From NCBI GenBank assembly GCA_014804645.1, contig JAAUZI010000006.1, forward strand, positions 9,727 to 42,344: a stretch of 32,618 nucleotides of DNA, written 5' to 3'. Positions 8,594 through 17,765 of this stretch are shown here, in pieces. The notes below the pieces were generated by a model. The model had not been told where the DNA came from. It did not search any database and saw nothing but the letters and a program-made list of their open reading frames with translations. The stretch comes from Lachnospiraceae bacterium (GTDB taxonomy: Bacteria; Bacillota; Clostridia; Lachnospirales; Lachnospiraceae). The translations under genes and the position numbers were made by a program. The first letter of the stretch is position 1, and each line of letters opens with the position of its first letter.

Positions 8594-11506
8594 TTGGATA
8601 AAAATGAATATAAAATAAAAGCAGATGAAATAAAGGCGCTGATTGCCCAGGCGGAATACCAGCAGGCCGCCGAGATCGCGGACAGTATCGACTGGCGCCG
8701 CGTCAAGAGTGTAATGATGCTGTGTACGATCAGCGACCTGTACAAAATTAACCGCAGATATGAGGACAGCCGGGATATTCTGCTGCTGGCCTACGATCGT
8801 CATCCGGGCGGGCGCACAATCGTATATTCCCTGTGTGAACTCTCCATTAAAATAGAAGACTACGTGATGGCGATAGAGTACTATAAGGAGTTTGTGCAGA
8901 TCGCCCCCAAGGACACAGGGCGTTATATCTTGCAGTACAAGCTGTACCAGGCGCAGGATGTGAGCCTGGAGGAGCGTATTGCCGTGCTGGAGGAGCTTAA
9001 GGCCAAGGATTACCGGGAAAAATGGGCCTATGAGCTGGCTTATCTCTATCACAGAGTGGGACTGGCCACCAAATGTATCGAAGAGTGCGATGAATTGATT
9101 CTGTGGTTCGGAGAGGGAAAATATGTGGTAAAGGCCATGGAGCTGAAGATGCTTCACCAGCCTCTGACCTCCGAGCAGCAGGGAAAATATGACGATCGTT
9201 TTCAGCCGGAGCCTTTTTATGAGGATTCGGAATCTTTTTATCAGGATCAGGAACCGGGTTATGAGGACGGCCAGGGCCGGGAATATTATTCCGAGGCGGC
9301 ATACGCGGCGGAGCAGAGTGTTTCACAGGAGGAGAAAGCAGCGCCGCCTGTGAACGTGCTGACTGCTCCTACGATTCGTATTCCTTCAGATGAGATAGAG
9401 ATCCAGGTCAAGACCATGGATGTGGGGGAGTATAACACGATCAATCTGCAGAGAGAGCTGGCAGAGGGATTGCGGGAAGTGCTGGGAGATGAGGAATCTC
9501 AGGATGCAATCACCCGCAGCATTATAGCGCCTATGATGGAGGACGACGCAGACGGGCAGGATGTGCTGCCGGACGAGACGGCGCAAGAGGGCGGATATGC
9601 AGGAGAGGCAGCAGAGGAACAGATGGAAACGGAAGTTTTCTTTGGCGCTACCGGCGAGATTGGGTCCATGGGCCAGACGGAAGTATCCGTGACGCCTCAG
9701 GAGATATTGGCGGAGGAGGAAGTCTATACGGAGGAGCTGCCGACAGAGATAGCGGAGGCACAGCCGGAGGAAGAACTGCCTGAGGAGGAGTTATTGGCGG
9801 AAGAGCCGCCTGGTGAGAAGGAGATTGCCGCACCGCCTGAGGATCAGACAGCCGCCATTGTTATGGAGCAGTTGAGATTGCAGAACATGGGCATAGAGCC
9901 GCCCAAGGAGATGGCGGGTGTGCTGTCCATGGAGTCGGACGGACAGATCAGTCTGGTGGTGCCGGAAACGGAGAGGGTTGAGAAACAGATCACCGGTCAG
10001 ATGCGCATAGAGGATATTCTGGCCGAGTGGGAGCGCATGAAACGGGACAACGAGGAAAAGCGCAAAGAGGAAATTCACCAGAAGGTGCTGCGGCAGACAG
10101 GTCCAATGTTCACCGCCTTTGAGGAGTCTATAAGGGACGGACTTCTGGAGAAACTGGAGCAGGGAGTGGAGCCGGAGCAGATTGTGCAGGAGGCAGAGGA
10201 TGTCCCGGAAGAAGAGGAGCTCCTGAGTGGAGAGGAGACTGCCGCGGATGAAGATACCGTGGAGGAACTGGAGGAGATAGAAGAGGAGCCTGCGGAGGAA
10301 TTGCCGGAGGACGAGCTTGAGGAGGAGATTTACGAGGAGGAAACCGCCGAGGAGGAGTCTGTAGAGGAGTACACTGAGGAGGAGACCTCCGAGGAAGAGT
10401 CTGTAGAGGAGTATGCTGAGGAGGAAACCGCCGAGGAGGAGTCTGCAGGGGAGTACACGGAAGAGGAAACTGCCGAAGAGGAACCTGTAGAGGAGTACCC
10501 TGAGGAAGAAACCACCGAGAAGGAACCTGTAGAGGAAGAAACTGCTGAGGAGGAAACGGCAGAGGAGGAAACCGCAGAGGAGGAAACTGCCGAAGAGGCG
10601 CCTGCGGAGGAAGAGTACAGCGACGAGGAAACCGCCGAGGAGGAACCTGCAGGGGAAGAGTCTCATGAGGAGGAAACCGACCGGGAGCCTGTTCAGGAAT
10701 CTGTCGAGGAAACTCCTGATAGCAAGGAACCCCAGGAGCATGAAATAAAGCCCAGAGTGCGCACGCTGTCCAAGGAGGAAAAAGAACTTTTCGGTTCCTT
10801 TATTCAGAGCAAGTCCTCCAAGGAGCAGCTGATTGCCGCCATTGACACCATCAGTCTGGCATCCTATACCGGCAATGTGATTATCACCGGCGACGAGGGT
10901 ATGGACACACTGACCCTGGCTAAAAACATGATCCGGGAAGTGCAGATGACAGACAGCAATTTTTCCGGTAAAATTGCAAAGATATCCGGCAGTTCCCTGA
11001 ATAGGAGAGACATTGCACAGACGCTGGACAGTCTGGCCAACGGCGCGCTGATTATTCAGAAGGCTTCGGACATGAGTATGAACACGGTGGAAACGCTGTA
11101 CAAGGCGCTGCAGCAGGAACAGTATGGACTGATCGTGATAATGGAGGATACCCGGAAAGCCATGAACAAATTTCTGGGGGTATATACCAAGCTGGCGGAA
11201 TGTTTCAACGCCCGCATGGATATGGAAGCGCTTAGCAACGATTCTCTGGTTGCATTCGGCAAGAAGTACGCCAGGGAGAGGGAATACTCCATTGACGAAC
11301 TGGGAATACTGGCGTTGCACACAAGGATCGCGGAGATGCAGACCAGCGACCACGCAGTGACGATTATGGATGTGAAGGAAATTTTGGACGAAGCGATCCT
11401 CCATGCGGACCGCAAATCCATGGGGCACTTTTTTGACATATTACTGGCGAAACGCTATGATGAGGAAGACATGATTATTTTGAGGGAGAACGACTTTATC
11501 AAGTAG
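8594..11506 (+). CDS. Large TPR / Glu-rich repeat / degenerate AAA+-like protein, function unknown
   Basis: 970 residues from TTG 8594, chosen because GGGAG lies 9 bases upstream; ATGs at 8567 and 8576 in the same frame lack a ribosome site. No signal peptide. Residues ~1-210 are helical TPR-like repeats (YQQAAEIADSI, YVMAIEYYKEFVQIAP, ATKCIEECDEL). The middle (~210-715) is very acidic and includes the Glu-rich tandem repeat at 10334-10597. The C-terminal ~230 residues resemble a CbxX/CfxQ (SpoVK-like) AAA+ domain. However, the P-loop position reads ITGDEGMDTLTLA (near 766, no Lys) and the Walker B position reads GALIIQKASDM (near 816, no Asp-Glu). It therefore looks like a scaffold or pseudo-ATPase, not an active enzyme. 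Family resemblance is by eye only. Confidence 0.85.
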   Translation: MDKNEYKIKADEIKALIAQAEYQQAAEIADSIDWRRVKSVMMLCTISDLYKINRRYEDSRDILLLAYDRHPGGRTIVYSLCELSIKIEDYVMAIEYYKEFVQIAPKDTGRYILQYKLYQAQDVSLEERIAVLEELKAKDYREKWAYELAYLYHRVGLATKCIEECDELILWFGEGKYVVKAMELKMLHQPLTSEQQGKYDDRFQPEPFYEDSESFYQDQEPGYEDGQGREYYSEAAYAAEQSVSQEEKAAPPVNVLTAPTIRIPSDEIEIQVKTMDVGEYNTINLQRELAEGLREVLGDEESQDAITRSIIAPMMEDDADGQDVLPDETAQEGGYAGEAAEEQMETEVFFGATGEIGSMGQTEVSVTPQEILAEEEVYTEELPTEIAEAQPEEELPEEELLAEEPPGEKEIAAPPEDQTAAIVMEQLRLQNMGIEPPKEMAGVLSMESDGQISLVVPETERVEKQITGQMRIEDILAEWERMKRDNEEKRKEEIHQKVLRQTGPMFTAFEESIRDGLLEKLEQGVEPEQIVQEAEDVPEEEELLSGEETAADEDTVEELEEIEEEPAEELPEDELEEEIYEEETAEEESVEEYTEEETSEEESVEEYAEEETAEEESAGEYTEEETAEEEPVEEYPEEETTEKEPVEEETAEEETAEEETAEEETAEEAPAEEEYSDEETAEEEPAGEESHEEETDREPVQESVEETPDSKEPQEHEIKPRVRTLSKEEKELFGSFIQSKSSKEQLIAAIDTISLASYTGNVIITGDEGMDTLTLAKNMIREVQMTDSNFSGKIAKISGSSLNRRDIAQTLDSLANGALIIQKASDMSMNTVETLYKALQQEQYGLIVIMEDTRKAMNKFLGVYTKLAECFNARMDMEALSNDSLVAFGKKYAREREYSIDELGILALHTRIAEMQTSDHAVTIMDVKEILDEAILHADRKSMGHFFDILLAKRYDEEDMIILRENDFIK
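10334..10597 (+). repeat. In-frame Glu-rich tandem repeat (42-bp units then 15-bp units)
   Basis: Four 42-bp units (10334-10375, 10376-10417, 10418-10459, 10460-10501) each encode a 14-residue peptide of the form EEETAEEESVEEYT with substitutions. A shortened fifth unit (10502-10537) follows, then four 15-bp units (10538-10597) encoding ETAEE. All units keep the reading frame, so copy-number change would lengthen or shorten the acidic linker without breaking the gene. Confidence 0.9.
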
Positions 11507-11539
11507 CATATCGGCATAAAAATTTGGGGAGGTTGGGGT

Positions 11540-13462
11540 ATGGCAAAGACAAAGGGAAAAGCTCAGAGAGAGGAGATATTTATTTCCGAGGCAGATCAGT
11601 ATCTGTTCGCCCAGGGGACACATTATGACATATACAAAAAACTGGGCGCTCATCCGTCTGTAGAGGACGGCGTGGAGGGCGTGTTTTTTGGAGTGTGGGC
11701 GCCCAATGCGGCCAGCGTCCATGTGATCGGAGAGTTCAACGGCTGGAACGAGGAGAGCCATCCAATGGAAAAACTGGGTCCGGGAGGGATTCATAAGCTC
11801 TTTGTGCCGGGCGTGGAGGAAGGTTGTATGTATAAGTTTTTGATCACTACACCGGACGGGCAAAAACTGTACAAGGCCGACCCTTTTGCTAACTACGCGG
11901 AGTATCGCCCGGGCACTGCCTCACGGGTGACGGATCTCTCGGGTTTTGACTGGGAGGACGAAAAATGGATAACTGAGCGAGATCAGAAGGATGTGCAGAA
12001 GCAGCCCATGGCGGTGTATGAATGCCACATTGGGTCGTTCATGAAACACCCCGACGGCACCAAGGAGGGCTTTTACAATTACCGGGAGTTTGCCGATCGT
12101 ATCGTGGAGTACCTCAAGGAGATGCGGTACACCCATGTGGAGCTGATGGGAATTGCGGAGCATCCCTTTGACGGCTCCTGGGGCTATCAGGTGACGGGCT
12201 ATTACGCGCCCACCTCCCGATACGGCACTCCCAAGGACTTTATGTATCTGGTCAACAAACTGCACAAGAACAAGATCGGAGTGATTCTGGACTGGGTACC
12301 AGCTCATTTTGCCATGGACGCTCACGGGCTGAGCTGTTTTGATGGTCAGTGTATTTTTGAACATCCCGACCCTCGCCGGGGAGAGCATCCGGACTGGGGT
12401 ACAAAGATTTTCAATTACGGCAAAACCGAGATCAAGAATTTCTTGATTGCCAACGCCCTGTTCTGGCTGAAGGAGTTCCATGTGGACGGTATCCGTGTGG
12501 ATGCTGTGGCCTCCATGCTGTATTTGGATTACGGAAAAAAAGATGGCCAGTGGCTGCCCAACAAGTACGGCGGAAACAAGAATCTTGAGGCGATAGAATT
12601 TTTCAAACACTTGAATTCCGTGATTCGGGGGACCTATCCGGGCTTTTTGACCATAGCGGAGGAATCTACCGCATGGCCCAATGTTTCGGGCGATATCGGC
12701 GGGGAAAGCCTGGGCTTTACCTTTAAGTGGAATATGGGCTGGATGCATGATTTCTGTGAATATATGAAACTTGACCCCCTGTACCGCAAGGGGAATCACT
12801 ATGCCATGTCCTTTGCCATGAGCTACAACGAGAGTGAAAATTATATCCTGCCCCTGTCCCATGACGAGGTAGTGCATTTGAAATGTTCCATGGTGAATAA
12901 AATGCCCGGCTATCAGGTAGACAAATATGCCAACCTGCGGGTGGGTTATACTTTTATGTTTGGACATTGCGGCAAAAAACTGCTGTTTATGGGCCAGGAT
13001 TTCGGACAGGAGAGAGAGTGGAGCGAGGAGAGGGAGCTGGATTGGTTTCTGCTGGAGGAAAGGAACAACCTGGGCATGCATCACTTTGTGAGAGATCTGC
13101 TGGCCCTGTATCGAAAGTACCCCTGCATGTACGAGAACGACAACTCCTGGAAGAGTTTTGAGTGGATGAATGCGGATGACGCGGACAGGAGCACCTACTC
13201 CTTTGTGAGAAAATCCGAGAGCGGGCGGAACAATCTGCTGTTTGTGATGAATATGACCCCCATGCGGTGGGAGAATTATGTGGTGCCGGTGCCCAAAAAG
13301 AAAAAATATAAGCTGGTGATGAACAGTGACGACACCTGCTATGGCGGTAACGGCAATACGGTTCCAGAGGAGCTGACAGCTGTGAGTGAACCTTGCCACT
13401 ATCACGACTATTCCGTCTCCTTTGATCTGCCGCCCTACACCGCAGTGGTATACCAGTTCTGA
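11540..13462 (+). CDS. glgB: 1,4-alpha-glucan branching enzyme GlgB
   Basis: 640 residues. An N-terminal CBM48 module (about 25-130, with FGVWAPNAASVHVIGEFNGW) is followed by a GH13 barrel. Catalytic residues: nucleophile D321 in DGIRVDAVASM, acid/base E374 in TIAEEST, and D442 in LSHDEVVH. The YECHIGSF and EHPFDGSWGYQVTGYYAPTSRYG stretches are branching-enzyme specific, separating it from pullulanase and amylase. The C-terminal beta domain ends AVVYQF. It makes alpha-1,6 branches in glycogen. No other glg genes are nearby, so it stands alone here. GGGGAGG precedes the ATG and a strong terminator follows at 13498. Confidence 0.96.
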   Translation: MAKTKGKAQREEIFISEADQYLFAQGTHYDIYKKLGAHPSVEDGVEGVFFGVWAPNAASVHVIGEFNGWNEESHPMEKLGPGGIHKLFVPGVEEGCMYKFLITTPDGQKLYKADPFANYAEYRPGTASRVTDLSGFDWEDEKWITERDQKDVQKQPMAVYECHIGSFMKHPDGTKEGFYNYREFADRIVEYLKEMRYTHVELMGIAEHPFDGSWGYQVTGYYAPTSRYGTPKDFMYLVNKLHKNKIGVILDWVPAHFAMDAHGLSCFDGQCIFEHPDPRRGEHPDWGTKIFNYGKTEIKNFLIANALFWLKEFHVDGIRVDAVASMLYLDYGKKDGQWLPNKYGGNKNLEAIEFFKHLNSVIRGTYPGFLTIAEESTAWPNVSGDIGGESLGFTFKWNMGWMHDFCEYMKLDPLYRKGNHYAMSFAMSYNESENYILPLSHDEVVHLKCSMVNKMPGYQVDKYANLRVGYTFMFGHCGKKLLFMGQDFGQEREWSEERELDWFLLEERNNLGMHHFVRDLLALYRKYPCMYENDNSWKSFEWMNADDADRSTYSFVRKSESGRNNLLFVMNMTPMRWENYVVPVPKKKKYKLVMNSDDTCYGGNGNTVPEELTAVSEPCHYHDYSVSFDLPPYTAVVYQF

Positions 13463-13471
13463 CGCAGCCGT

Positions 13472-13497
13472 TAAGAAAACTGAAAATTGACCGAAAT
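13472..13497 (+). promoter_or_regulatory. Possible sigma-28 (SigD/FliA)-type flagellar promoter
   Basis: TAAG at 13472-13475 and ACCGAAAT at 13490-13497 resemble the TAAA / GCCGATAA pair with a spacer one base short. It is the only such candidate between glgB and the DUF6240-like gene that precedes flagellin. The match is imperfect. Confidence 0.3.
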
Positions 13498-13531
13498 AAT
13501 AGGTGAGTGCCAGTGCGCTCACCTATTTTTT
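13498..13531 (+). terminator. Rho-independent terminator of glgB
   Basis: A 13-bp stem, AATAGGTGAGTGC (13498-13510) with GCGCTCACCTATT (13515-13527), has one T-G wobble and a CAGT tetraloop. It is followed by a T-run to 13531. It lies 36 bases after the glgB stop. Confidence 0.9.
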
Positions 13532-13553
13532 CTGACAGAAGAAAGGATTGTAT

Positions 13554-16541
13554 ATGAAAATAAACTTTGATCAGGCAGTACAGAAAGGCAGTCCCCGGGA
13601 GTCGGGACTGCAGGAGCAGCCGGGACGATCCCGTGCCCAGCGCCAGCAGGCCCATGGGACCCGGGGCTACGGAGCTTATGTGGACGGCAGAGACAGCGTT
13701 CACCCCGGCAATGCGCTGGGCAGCCGCTGGAATCAGAGACAGAAAGCGGCGGCGTCCCAGGGAAAAACCATGGCGGATATCCAGGCTCAGGCAGGTGCGG
13801 CTGATGTGCAGCTGATGCAAAACCAGATGACAGTGATGTCACATACCATGTCTGACGAGGATTATGCCAAAATGGCGGAGGAGGGGTATGACCCCCGTGA
13901 GATGGATCCCCGGGAGGCAGTGACCATACTGGATAAGATTAAGGCTGAGCTGGTGAAGGCCGGATGTCAGATAGCGGGATACACGGACACTCTGGATATG
14001 GACACTCTGGCGGCGGCGGTGGGAGATATGGGGTTGGCCCAGGCGTTGCAGGAGAGTTTTGAGGCGGCGGATATTCCTCTCTCCACGGAAAATGTAGAGA
14101 AGGTTCTGCAGGCCCTTGACCTGGCTGACAGTCTGGAGACACCTGACGAAGGCGACTATTACTATATGGTTAATAGCGGCATGGAGGCCACGGTAAAGGG
14201 ATACTACTTGGCCGAGGCCAGCGGCTCTGCTGTAGAGCAAGAGCGGCAGGCGGAGTATTTTGAGGCCGGAATCAGGGGTTATATGACTCGAAACATAGCA
14301 GAGCAGTCAGAGGGTGAGGGCAACACTCGTCCCTCCGGGGAGGATACGGCGGAGCCTGATCCTCAGGAACTTGACAGACTGCTGTCCTCCTTGGGCTGCG
14401 AGGGCAGCGAACAGGAGAGGGAGGCTGCAAAATGGCTGATTCAGAGGGGACTGCAGGTGGATAGGGACAGTCTGCGCAGAACCATGGAGATAAGGGGAGT
14501 CCCTTTCCCGCTGCAAAAAGAGAGAGTGGCCCAGGCCGCTGCCGCCGCCATTGCGGACGGCTATGAGTCGATGGAAGGAAATCTGGCGGATCCCAGGTCT
14601 ATTCGGCAGAAGGCATATGATCTGATGGCATATTACCAGAGCAGCGACGCCCAGCAGCGCATCAGCGACCACAGGCTGCTGGAGGAGATTCGACTGCGCA
14701 TGACGGTGGAAACCAACATAAAGCTGCTGGAGAGCGGTTTTTCCATAGATACCAGGCCCATTGAGGAGACCATTGAGGCACTGAAACAGGCACAGCAGGA
14801 GCTGGCTCGGGAATTTTTCCCCGAGAAGGAGCTTACGGATCAGGAGGCGGTAGAGCGCTATCAAGAATTGGAAGACGCCTGGCAGGTAGCGAGAGAGCTG
14901 CCGGATCTGCCCATAGACACTGTAGGGCGCTGGCAGGAGAGACTGCGGGATATGGCGCCGGAGGAGCAGAATCTGGCTCAGTTCCATAAAATGGGCAAGG
15001 CGCTGCAGGCGGAGTACGAGAAGGCGGAGCAGCGCTACGAGACCGTTTGGACGGCTCCCCGGGCAGACCTGGGCGACAGTATTCGCAAGGCATTTGCCAA
15101 TGTGGATGATATTCTGCAGGATATGGGATATGAGCTGACAGAGGAAAACCGCCGGGCAGTGCGGGTGCTGGGTTATAACCGGATGGAGATCACTTCGGAG
15201 CATGTGGAGGAGATCAAGGCGGCCTGCGCCACGGTGGAGGAGGTTGCCGGAAAGATGACGCCGGCGGCGGTGCTGCAGATGATTCGCGATGGTGTAAATC
15301 CGTTGGAACAGAGTTTGCCCCAGTTGCAGGAATATTTTGAGCAGCAGAGCCGCGAGGAGGGAGAAAAGTCCCAGCAGGAGACGGAGAAATACAGCCGTTT
15401 TCTGTACAAACTGGAGAAAAAGGGAGAGATCACTCCCGAGGAAAAAAGTGCATTTATCGGCTGCTACCGGCTTTTGCGGCAGATCGAGAAGGGGGACAGC
15501 GCAGCCATTGGCAGTGTGGTGAATACCGGTGCGGAAATGAATTTTTCTACGCTGCTGTCGGCTGTCAGAAGCCGGAGAGCAGGGCGAATGAACACACTGG
15601 TGGATGACGCGATAGGGAGTCTCAGCCGCCTGCAGGAGCGCGGCGTCCGGATTGACGAGCAGATTAATCTGGGGTATGCCAGGGAGTGGAACAGAGTTCT
15701 GGAGGAGGCGGCAGAGCCGGAGGAACAGGCGGCCGCAGAGCAGCGGGAGCAGGATAGCGACCGTATGCGCCAGGACCTGGCCAGAGCAGCGGAGGCCTCT
15801 CAGGAGACATGCAAAACGTTGGAGCGGGCACAGGAAACTCCCACGGTGGCAAATGTGTTGGCAGCTCAGGATATGGAGGAAGAGATCCGGAAGATCATGG
15901 ACCGCTGGAACACGGACAGCAAGGGCAGAGTCAAGCCCGCGCAGCTGTGGCAGCGTCTGCAGGAGCCGGAGGAGTTTAAGGAGAGCTACCGGGAGGAAAT
16001 GGTTTTCCATGAGGAGCAGCTGCACCGGAGGATTCTGGAGGATACGGACAGTCTGGTGGACGTCCGCTCTCTGCAGCTGATGACTAAGCAGCTGCATTTG
16101 ATGGGAAATCTATCTCAGTCGGAGGAATACTATTTCCCCATGGAACTGGATGGGGAGCTGGCGGCAATTCATCTGCAGATATGCCATGGAGAGCAGGAAA
16201 AGGGCATGGTGCGCATTGAGCTGACGAGCGGGCATATGGGCAGTCTGACCGGTGAGTTCCAGGTCAAAGAAGGTATTGTGAATGGCTACTTTGTGGGAAA
16301 TCATAAAGAGACGGTTATGAATTTGCGCAGAGCAGCCGATATATTTGATAGTCATCTGGCAGGGGACCTACAGCTCGGCCAGGTAGAATATGTACACAGT
16401 GAGTCAGGGAAGACGATCATGTCCTGGGACAGATCTGAGTCGGCACAGGCGACATCGCAGCGAAGTCTGTACGCAACGGCTAAGGCATTTTTGCAGACTG
16501 TCCAAGAGGTGGGGAAACAGACGGAAAGGAATCCGATCTAA
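13554..16541 (+). CDS. DUF6240-like large protein upstream of flagellin
   Basis: 995 residues from ATG 13554 (GAAAGGA 6 bases upstream; an in-frame TTG at 13548 overlaps that site and is less likely). No signal peptide or membrane segment. The N-terminus is polar and Gln/Arg-rich; the bulk (~80-780) is helical and acidic, with many DxLxxLG-type short helices. The last ~100 residues (about 860-955) have a beta-rich pattern (FPMELDGELAAIHLQI, MGSLTGEFQVKEGIVNGYF, LQLGQVEYV) reminiscent of the C-terminal domain of hook-length control protein FliK. I associate such proteins with DUF6240 found next to flagellin in Lachnospiraceae. Its stop lies 35 bases before flagellin, so they are likely co-transcribed. 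A flagellar role is inferred from context. Confidence 0.82.
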   Translation: MKINFDQAVQKGSPRESGLQEQPGRSRAQRQQAHGTRGYGAYVDGRDSVHPGNALGSRWNQRQKAAASQGKTMADIQAQAGAADVQLMQNQMTVMSHTMSDEDYAKMAEEGYDPREMDPREAVTILDKIKAELVKAGCQIAGYTDTLDMDTLAAAVGDMGLAQALQESFEAADIPLSTENVEKVLQALDLADSLETPDEGDYYYMVNSGMEATVKGYYLAEASGSAVEQERQAEYFEAGIRGYMTRNIAEQSEGEGNTRPSGEDTAEPDPQELDRLLSSLGCEGSEQEREAAKWLIQRGLQVDRDSLRRTMEIRGVPFPLQKERVAQAAAAAIADGYESMEGNLADPRSIRQKAYDLMAYYQSSDAQQRISDHRLLEEIRLRMTVETNIKLLESGFSIDTRPIEETIEALKQAQQELAREFFPEKELTDQEAVERYQELEDAWQVARELPDLPIDTVGRWQERLRDMAPEEQNLAQFHKMGKALQAEYEKAEQRYETVWTAPRADLGDSIRKAFANVDDILQDMGYELTEENRRAVRVLGYNRMEITSEHVEEIKAACATVEEVAGKMTPAAVLQMIRDGVNPLEQSLPQLQEYFEQQSREEGEKSQQETEKYSRFLYKLEKKGEITPEEKSAFIGCYRLLRQIEKGDSAAIGSVVNTGAEMNFSTLLSAVRSRRAGRMNTLVDDAIGSLSRLQERGVRIDEQINLGYAREWNRVLEEAAEPEEQAAAEQREQDSDRMRQDLARAAEASQETCKTLERAQETPTVANVLAAQDMEEEIRKIMDRWNTDSKGRVKPAQLWQRLQEPEEFKESYREEMVFHEEQLHRRILEDTDSLVDVRSLQLMTKQLHLMGNLSQSEEYYFPMELDGELAAIHLQICHGEQEKGMVRIELTSGHMGSLTGEFQVKEGIVNGYFVGNHKETVMNLRRAADIFDSHLAGDLQLGQVEYVHSESGKTIMSWDRSESAQATSQRSLYATAKAFLQTVQEVGKQTERNPI

Positions 16542-16576
16542 GAACCATAGCGGAACTTAATATTAGGAGGATTCAT

Positions 16577-17737
16577 ATGAGAATTAATTACAATGTATCA
16601 GCAATGCTCGCCAACAATGCGCTGGCGAATAACGACAACGCCCTGTCTGCATCCCTGGAGAGACTTTCCACCGGATTTAAAGTCAACCACGCCAAGGACA
16701 ATCCCGCGGGCCTGGCTATGGCAAAGAGAATGAATGCGCAGATCATAGGACTGGGAGTGGCCAATGACAATGCCGGCGACGGAATATCCGTCATAGAGAT
16801 CGCGGACGGCGCCTTGAACGAGGTCAGCTCCATGCTGCAGCGTATCAGCGAGCTGACTATAAAGGCATCCAACGGCACGACGATTGACGAAGACAGAGCG
16901 ATTATCCAGGATGAGATCGAGCAGCTCAAAGAGGAGATTGAGCGTGTGAAGGATACCACCCAGTTTAATGGGCAGAACCTGTTGGACGGCACCTTCGATG
17001 TCAAGGGTTATACTAACTATGATAGCAATAGCATAAATAATGTCATAAAGGCTACCGGCATCAGCACTAAGACTCCCACGGGAACCTACACTGTGGATTC
17101 CATTACGTTTGAGGATGAGTTGGACGAAGATGGTGACCCTACCGGCAACAAGCTGGTGACGGACATTCAATTGGGCGGAGATTTCCCCGCAGGTGTGAAA
17201 ACGGTTCCCGATGCTCAAAATGATTTTGTAGCTGAAAATGGCTTTGTGACGATCAAGGGCAGCAACGGATTTGAAATGAAACTGGATCTGAATGACGCCA
17301 CTGACGGCACTGTGACGGGTCTGAAGGTGGAGATCAGCGATGTGGGTCCCATGCGTCTGCAGATCGGCGCCAACGAGGGGCAGGTTCTGGAGGTGGAGAT
17401 TCCGCCGGTTTCCCTGCGCAATATGGGAATTGAAAATATTGATGTGAGCACGGAGAAGGGCGCCAAGGATGCCATGAGCCGGATGGATGGAGCCATCGGC
17501 TTTGTATCCAGAGTCAGAGGTAAACTGGGCGCGTACCAGAACCGTCTCGAGTCCACGGTGAATAGCCTGGATATATCAGAGGAGAGCATGACTGCCGCCT
17601 ACTCCCGGCTGATGGACACGGATATGGCGGAGGAGATGACGCAGTATACCACCAATCAGGTGTTGACTCAGGCAGGTACCTCCATGCTGGCGCAGGCCAA
17701 CGAAAGGCCCTCTCAGGTACTGCAGCTGCTGCAGTAA
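16577..17737 (+). CDS. hag: Flagellin
   Basis: 386 residues. The N-terminal D0/D1 half (MRINYNVSAMLANNAL, SLERLSTGFKVNHAKDNPAGLA) and C-terminal D1/D0 half (ending SMLAQANERPSQVLQLLQ) are canonical. A compact variable domain of about 150 residues (about 140-290) lies between them, so this is a short-to-medium flagellin. R89, L93 and E113 line up with the TLR5-contact positions R90, L94 and E114 of Salmonella FliC. No signal peptide, as expected for export by the flagellar type III system. An AGGAGG ribosome site 8 bases upstream implies high expression. FliS, its chaperone, follows 28 bases downstream. Confidence 0.97.
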   Translation: MRINYNVSAMLANNALANNDNALSASLERLSTGFKVNHAKDNPAGLAMAKRMNAQIIGLGVANDNAGDGISVIEIADGALNEVSSMLQRISELTIKASNGTTIDEDRAIIQDEIEQLKEEIERVKDTTQFNGQNLLDGTFDVKGYTNYDSNSINNVIKATGISTKTPTGTYTVDSITFEDELDEDGDPTGNKLVTDIQLGGDFPAGVKTVPDAQNDFVAENGFVTIKGSNGFEMKLDLNDATDGTVTGLKVEISDVGPMRLQIGANEGQVLEVEIPPVSLRNMGIENIDVSTEKGAKDAMSRMDGAIGFVSRVRGKLGAYQNRLESTVNSLDISEESMTAAYSRLMDTDMAEEMTQYTTNQVLTQAGTSMLAQANERPSQVLQLLQ

Positions 17738-17765
17738 ATGTGGCTAAACAGGAGGCGTTGACATT

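Noticed and set aside
9791..11428. 545-codon open frame on the minus strand
   Set aside because: It is antisense to the Glu-rich repeat gene; GAG/GAA repeats read as Leu/Phe-rich membrane-like sequence on the other strand. No ribosome site or domain.
11921..13522. 533-codon open frame on the minus strand
   Set aside because: It is a shadow of glgB, whose catalytic motifs are all present on the plus strand.
14307..16097. 596-codon open frame on the minus strand
   Set aside because: It is antisense to the DUF6240-like gene. The peptide is Leu/Gln/His-rich with no family signature, as expected for the reverse of an acidic, GAG/CAG-rich gene.
16335..16342. Perfect sigma-28 -10-like GCCGATAT upstream of flagellin
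   Set aside because: It lies within the DUF6240-like coding sequence, and the -35 position reads TATG instead of TAAA, so it is probably chance.
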